A stretch of DNA of 17,944 nt from positions 1 through 17,944 of the forward strand of contig CAJPJR010000039.1 in NCBI GenBank assembly GCA_905369775.1. The letters are read 5' to 3'. Within the stretch, counting starts at the first letter, position 1; the number at the start of each line of letters is the position of its first letter. Source of the stretch: Prevotellaceae bacterium UBA1746 (GTDB lineage Bacteria > Bacteroidota > Bacteroidia > Bacteroidales > Bacteroidaceae). This document shows positions 14,667 through 17,944 of this stretch, in pieces. A program made the position numbers and the translations under genes. The notes below the pieces were generated by a model, which saw nothing but the letters and a program-made list of their open reading frames with translations, was not told where the DNA came from and ran no database searches.

Positions 14667-15003
14667 GTGCCCCCACGCAGCTATCTTCGGGTTTCATTCC
14701 CACGCATGCAGCCCATGCGTTGAGCTTATCGGGCCGGCATCGCGGCCCCGGGACTTCTTTCCTCGAAGAGCGATGGCGAATGCGCTCTATCCCCGACTTA
14801 TCGCCCTCAACTCCCCGAGACGAATCCATCCACGCCACACTTCCCACAAAAAGTGGAGGACTTTTGAGGAAACACTCCACTTTTCGCCGAAAAGTCCCCT
14901 GCTTTTCCTAAAAATCCCTCGATTTCCCAAAGAGCCCAGCGGGATTTTTGATCTTGGCCGGTTGCAAAACGCAGAAAGCAGAACGAAAAAAATATACTTC
15001 GGC
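14667..15003. other. Spacer with overlapping competing inverted repeats
   Basis: I see no gene here. AAAAGTGGAG (14849-14858) pairs perfectly with CTCCACTTTT (14875-14884), while GGACTTTT (14858-14865) pairs with AAAAGTCC (14890-14897). Two smaller local hairpins, AAAAGT/ACTTTT (14849-14854/14860-14865) and ACTTTT/AAAAGT (14879-14884/14890-14895), compete with these. The four pairings cannot all form together. Most of this lies upstream of the exbB promoter, so it is probably DNA-level structure or spacer. Confidence 0.5.
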
Positions 15004-15034
15004 TTGGCTACATGCGAAAAACTACTTACTTTTG
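15004..15034 (+). promoter_or_regulatory. Bacteroidota-type promoter of the exbB operon
   Basis: TTGG at 15004-15007, 19 bases, then TACTTTTG at 15027-15034, which fits TAnnTTTG. The layout is identical to that of the rplM promoter. Transcription should start near 15041. Confidence 0.75.
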
Positions 15035-15084
15035 TCGTACGATAGTATCCATCTAAGCTGATACAGTCGATTTTTAGCGATCTA

Positions 15085-15114
15085 ATGCGCCGCATCAGTT
15101 CCTCAGCGCCGCAT
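15085..15114 (+). repeat. Directly repeated GCGCCGCAT in the exbB leader
   Basis: GCGCCGCAT occurs at 15087-15095 and again at 15106-15114, 19 bases apart. The first copy is part of ATGCG-C-CGCAT (15085-15095), a perfect 5-bp inverted repeat. It lies in the predicted 134-base leader and could be an operator or RNA element, or chance. Confidence 0.35.
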
Positions 15115-15174
15115 AAGTTTTCGCTCACCACATTGAAACAATCAAATTTATCTCTCACTCAAATCCTTATCTAA

Positions 15175-16038
15175 ATGGCAACTACAAATGCTACGGCAGC
15201 CACGGGTGCTGCCCCCAAAAAAGGCTTTACGGGCATCAAGTCCGGCTTTGCAGTAATCATCGTCTGCTTCCTCATTGCTGAATGTCTCTACGTCTTTGGT
15301 GCCGGTTACCTCGGAAACTTCAACGGCACGGAGGATGCCACGGGTCTTCCCTTCCATTTCTTCCAAGACAAGAGTTATGAACCCGCCGGTATCGTAGGTA
15401 CGGTCTACAAGGGTGGTTTCATCGTGCCCATCATCTGGACCCTCTTCATCACGGTTATTGCACTCGCTATCGAACGCTGGTTCGCCATCAGCACGGCTAA
15501 CGGTAAAGGTAACCTCGGCAAATTTGCTGCCGCTGTGAAATCTGCCCTTAAGCAAGGTGATGTGAACAAGGCCGAACAGCTCTGCAACAAGCAACAAGGC
15601 TCCGTTGCCAACGTAGTGCTCGCTGCGCTCACCGAATACAAGAAGCAACAATCCACCGACCTCGAGACGGAAAAGAAGGTGCTCGCCATCCAGAAGACCA
15701 TCGAAGAGGCTACTGCTCTCGAAATGCCCATGATGCAGGAAAACCTCCCCATCATCGGTACCATCGTAACGCTCGGTACACTCATGGGTCTGCTCGGTAC
15801 GGTTATGGGTATGATCAAGTCGTTCTCCGCCATGGGTAGCGGCGAAGGTGGCGCTGACTCTTCCGCACTCTCCGTGGGTATCTCTGAGGCACTTGTGAAC
15901 ACGGCTTCCGGTATCGCCACCGGTGCAGCTGCCGTTATCGCCTACAACTACTACACGAACAAGATCGACCGTCTGACTTTCGCCATCGACGAACTCGGCT
16001 TCACCATCGTAGAAACTTTCAAGACCACCCAAAAGTAA
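15175..16038 (+). CDS. exbB: MotA/TolQ/ExbB proton-channel family protein
   Basis: ExbB forms the inner-membrane pentamer that, with ExbD, couples proton flow to TonB. The 287-residue product has a hydrophilic Ala/Thr-rich start, then hydrophobic segments near 24-44, 81-99, 190-215 and 235-258. The family core is in the C-terminal half: LPIIGTIVTLGTLMGLLGTV (191-210), MGMIKSFSAM, and ISEALVNTASGIATG (236-250). It has one more N-terminal membrane segment than E. coli ExbB. It heads an operon with two exbD genes and tonB (gaps 24, 17 and 23 bp) and sits behind a clear promoter. A TolQ role is the alternative, but a Bacteroidota-type tonB in the same operon favours ExbB. Confidence 0.93.
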   Translation: MATTNATAATGAAPKKGFTGIKSGFAVIIVCFLIAECLYVFGAGYLGNFNGTEDATGLPFHFFQDKSYEPAGIVGTVYKGGFIVPIIWTLFITVIALAIERWFAISTANGKGNLGKFAAAVKSALKQGDVNKAEQLCNKQQGSVANVVLAALTEYKKQQSTDLETEKKVLAIQKTIEEATALEMPMMQENLPIIGTIVTLGTLMGLLGTVMGMIKSFSAMGSGEGGADSSALSVGISEALVNTASGIATGAAAVIAYNYYTNKIDRLTFAIDELGFTIVETFKTTQK

Positions 16039-16062
16039 TCATAAACAGGTAACTCCAAAACA

Positions 16063-16674
16063 ATGGGACGTTTTCATGTAAAAAAACAAGACACATTCAT
16101 CGACATGACCCCGATGAGTGACGTCATGGTCCTGCTGCTTACCTTCTTTATGCTTACTGCCACGTTCACCAAGGAAGAACCTGTCAAAGTGAACGTGCCC
16201 GGATCGGTCTCTGACATTAAGATCCCGGAGAATAATCTGCTTACCATCTTTGTTTCTCCCCAAGGAAAGGTGTTCATGAACATGGACAACCCCACTGCAC
16301 AAAAGGCAATGGCACAGAACCTTGTGGACAACAAGAAGCTCGACCTCAACAGTGCACAGCTTAAGCAGTTCTCCGAAGTTCCGATGTTCGGGACGCCCCT
16401 CAATACGATCAAAAGCTGGTTGGCTTCGGGCGACAAACGCAACGATATCCTCCAGAAAGATCCCAATGCGGGCATTCCGTGCGACAGCACACATAATGAA
16501 CTCAAAGATTGGGTAACGGCAGCACGCCAAGCGAACGGTGAAAAGATGCGCATCGCCATCAAGGCCGACCAGAATACACCGTACAGCACCATCAAAGAAG
16601 TTATGAACTCACTTCGTCAAATCGATGAGTCGCGATACAACCTCATCACGACACTCAAAGGCGAAGAGAAATAA
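16063..16674 (+). CDS. exbD: ExbD/TolR family biopolymer transport protein (first copy)
   Basis: ExbD is the single-span partner of ExbB; a membrane aspartate carries the proton. The N-terminus FIDMTPMSDVMVLLLTFFM places this Asp at residue 20 in the single membrane helix (about 18-36). A periplasmic domain follows, with a long insertion in the middle (about 75-160) relative to E. coli ExbD (141 residues), then TPYSTIKEVMNSLRQIDESR near the end, the usual ExbD C-terminal fold. Length is 203 residues. It starts 24 bp after exbB. Confidence 0.92.
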   Translation: MGRFHVKKQDTFIDMTPMSDVMVLLLTFFMLTATFTKEEPVKVNVPGSVSDIKIPENNLLTIFVSPQGKVFMNMDNPTAQKAMAQNLVDNKKLDLNSAQLKQFSEVPMFGTPLNTIKSWLASGDKRNDILQKDPNAGIPCDSTHNELKDWVTAARQANGEKMRIAIKADQNTPYSTIKEVMNSLRQIDESRYNLITTLKGEEK

Positions 16675-16691
16675 TCGGATAGAATAAAGTT

Positions 16692-17327
16692 ATGGCACAA
16701 TTAGATACAGGCGGAAGCGGCAAGGGTAAGAAATCCAAGCAGAAAAAGATGAACGCCCGTGTCGACTTCACTCCGATGGTCGACATGATTATGTTGCTCG
16801 TGACTTTCTTCATGCTTTGTACCACGCTCCTCAAGCCCCAAACGATGGAAATCACCATGCCTTCTGACAAAGAAGACATTAAGCAGGAGAACAAGAGCCA
16901 GGTACAGACCGATGAAGCTATCACGATTATCATTGGCAAAGACAATAAGCTCTACTACTTCGAGGGTAAACCCTCTGAAGCCAAACTTGAAGAAACCACC
17001 TACGGCAAAGACGGCCTGAGAGCTGTGCTGCTTCGCAAGAACCAAGTTGCCAAAGCCAAGGTGGAAGCCCTCAAAAAGCAATATGCCGGAATGTACACCG
17101 GCAATGCACAGAAGGCCGAAAAGAACAAGGCTTGGTATAAAGAGGAACTCAAGAAGATTAAGAACGCTGACGGCACGCCTACGGCCATCATCAAGCCGAT
17201 GGACGAGTCGACCTACCTCAATCTGATCAATGTCCTTGACGAAATGCAGAATTGCTACATCGGCAAATATGTAATCGACAAGGTCAACGATCACGATAAG
17301 CAAATGGTTGAGGACTTCAAGAAGTAA
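16692..17327 (+). CDS. exbD: ExbD/TolR family biopolymer transport protein (second copy)
   Basis: This is a second, clearly different ExbD. A Lys-rich cytoplasmic start (KGKKSKQKK, 11-19) leads into RVDFTPMVDMIMLLVTFFML, with the proton-carrying Asp at residue 31 of the single membrane helix. The periplasmic part (about 46-211) has a Lys/Glu-rich middle and ends with MDESTYLNLINVLDEMQ and IGKYVIDKVND, the ExbD-like C-terminal fold. Length is 211 residues. It starts 17 bp after the first exbD. Two dissimilar ExbD proteins per operon are usual in Bacteroidota and may act as a heteromer. Confidence 0.92.
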   Translation: MAQLDTGGSGKGKKSKQKKMNARVDFTPMVDMIMLLVTFFMLCTTLLKPQTMEITMPSDKEDIKQENKSQVQTDEAITIIIGKDNKLYYFEGKPSEAKLEETTYGKDGLRAVLLRKNQVAKAKVEALKKQYAGMYTGNAQKAEKNKAWYKEELKKIKNADGTPTAIIKPMDESTYLNLINVLDEMQNCYIGKYVIDKVNDHDKQMVEDFKK

Positions 17328-17350
17328 AACCATAAGTAAAGTAATTCACT

Positions 17351-17944
17351 ATGTCAAAAGTCGATATTATCTCGCAGCAATGGTGCGACCTCGTCTTTGA
17401 AGGGCGTAACAAGAGCTACGGTGCTTATGATTTACGCTCAAAAGCCGGCCGTCGTCACCTCCTTGCTATCATTGATATCCTCGTCGGCATCGCAGCTTTG
17501 GCGGCCTTGATCTTCAGCTACACAGCTGCGAAAAAGGCTTACGACGCCAGCATGGGGGCCGATGCACAAGCGGTCACCGAACTCTCCGAACTCAAAAAGG
17601 ACGAACCCAAGAAGGAGGAGAAGAAGGCCGAGGTGAAACAGGAAGAAGAGAAACCCAAGGAGCAAATTCAGAAAGTTGCAGTTCGCGCTTCGATGGCATT
17701 CACCGTGCCCGAGATCGTGGACAAGGTAGATGAGAGCAAGAAGCTCAAAAACCAAGACGAACTGAACCGCTCTAACATCTCGATTGCCTCGCAAGACTAC
17801 GGCGGTGATACCAAGAATGGTATGAACATCGACGACCTCAAGGACAATCCGCGCGCCGGTGGTGACCAAGTGCCCACCACAACGGAGGAAGAAAAAGCTC
17901 GTGAGGTGCACAACATCGTTGCGCAGATGACGGTCTTCCCCGGT
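17351..17944 (+). CDS. tonB: Energy transducer TonB, N-terminal part (cut by window edge)
   Basis: TonB carries energy from ExbB-ExbD across the periplasm to TonB-dependent outer-membrane receptors. The frame is open from the ATG at 17351 to the right edge (198 residues, no stop). The N-terminus has the Bacteroidota-type cytoplasmic motif WCDLVFEGRNKSYGAYDLR (11-29), a single membrane helix (about 37-57), and a Lys/Glu/Pro-rich periplasmic linker (about 78-108). The C-terminal receptor-binding domain would begin near the cut (VFPG at the edge). It lies 23 bp after the second exbD and ends the visible operon. Confidence 0.93.
   Translation, partial: MSKVDIISQQWCDLVFEGRNKSYGAYDLRSKAGRRHLLAIIDILVGIAALAALIFSYTAAKKAYDASMGADAQAVTELSELKKDEPKKEEKKAEVKQEEEKPKEQIQKVAVRASMAFTVPEIVDKVDESKKLKNQDELNRSNISIASQDYGGDTKNGMNIDDLKDNPRAGGDQVPTTTEEEKAREVHNIVAQMTVFPG

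Overview
This window looks like chromosomal DNA from a member of the Bacteroidales (phylum Bacteroidota), probably near Prevotella/Alloprevotella or Porphyromonas. The evidence is the gene order rplM-rpsI-rpsB-tsf, A-rich start contexts without clear Shine-Dalgarno sites, -7 boxes of the form TAnnTTTG, a TonB with the Bacteroidota-type N-terminus, and an ExbB-ExbD-ExbD-TonB operon. I cannot name the species. Apart from one glycosyltransferase at the left edge, the content is core cell biology.

Layout. (1) 1-696, minus strand: a glycosyltransferase with fucosyltransferase-like (GT23/FUT8-type) motifs, cut by the left edge. (2) 697-2491: about 1.8 kb with no convincing gene. It holds several inverted repeats, a cluster of GTGAAG/CTTCAC hexamers and, at its right end, the promoter and leader of rplM. 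(3) 2492-5535: rplM, rpsI, rpsB and tsf, with hairpin-rich gaps before rpsB and tsf and a strong terminator after tsf. (4) 5692-7230: a CCA-adding tRNA nucleotidyltransferase with an HD domain. (5) 7590-14608: a tripartite RND efflux system (lipoprotein adaptor, inner-membrane pump, outer-membrane lipoprotein channel), followed 23 bp later by an LpxA-like acyltransferase and then a strong terminator. (6) 15175-17944: ExbB, two ExbD proteins and TonB (cut by the right edge), behind a good Bacteroidota promoter.

How the genes work together. The ribosomal block supplies L13, S9, S2 and EF-Ts, and the CCA enzyme matures tRNA, so the left half serves translation. The right half serves the cell envelope: drug or solute efflux across both membranes, an acyltransferase of lipid A type, and the proton-motive-force energiser for TonB-dependent outer-membrane transport.

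I see no mobile element, CRISPR array, tRNA, rRNA or phage gene. The points most worth a second look are the divergent LpxA homologue co-oriented with the efflux genes, the RND pump with an apparent extra pair of membrane segments, the structured leaders before rplM and rpsB, and the gene-free stretch with clustered short repeats. Nothing here clearly amounts to a wholly new system.
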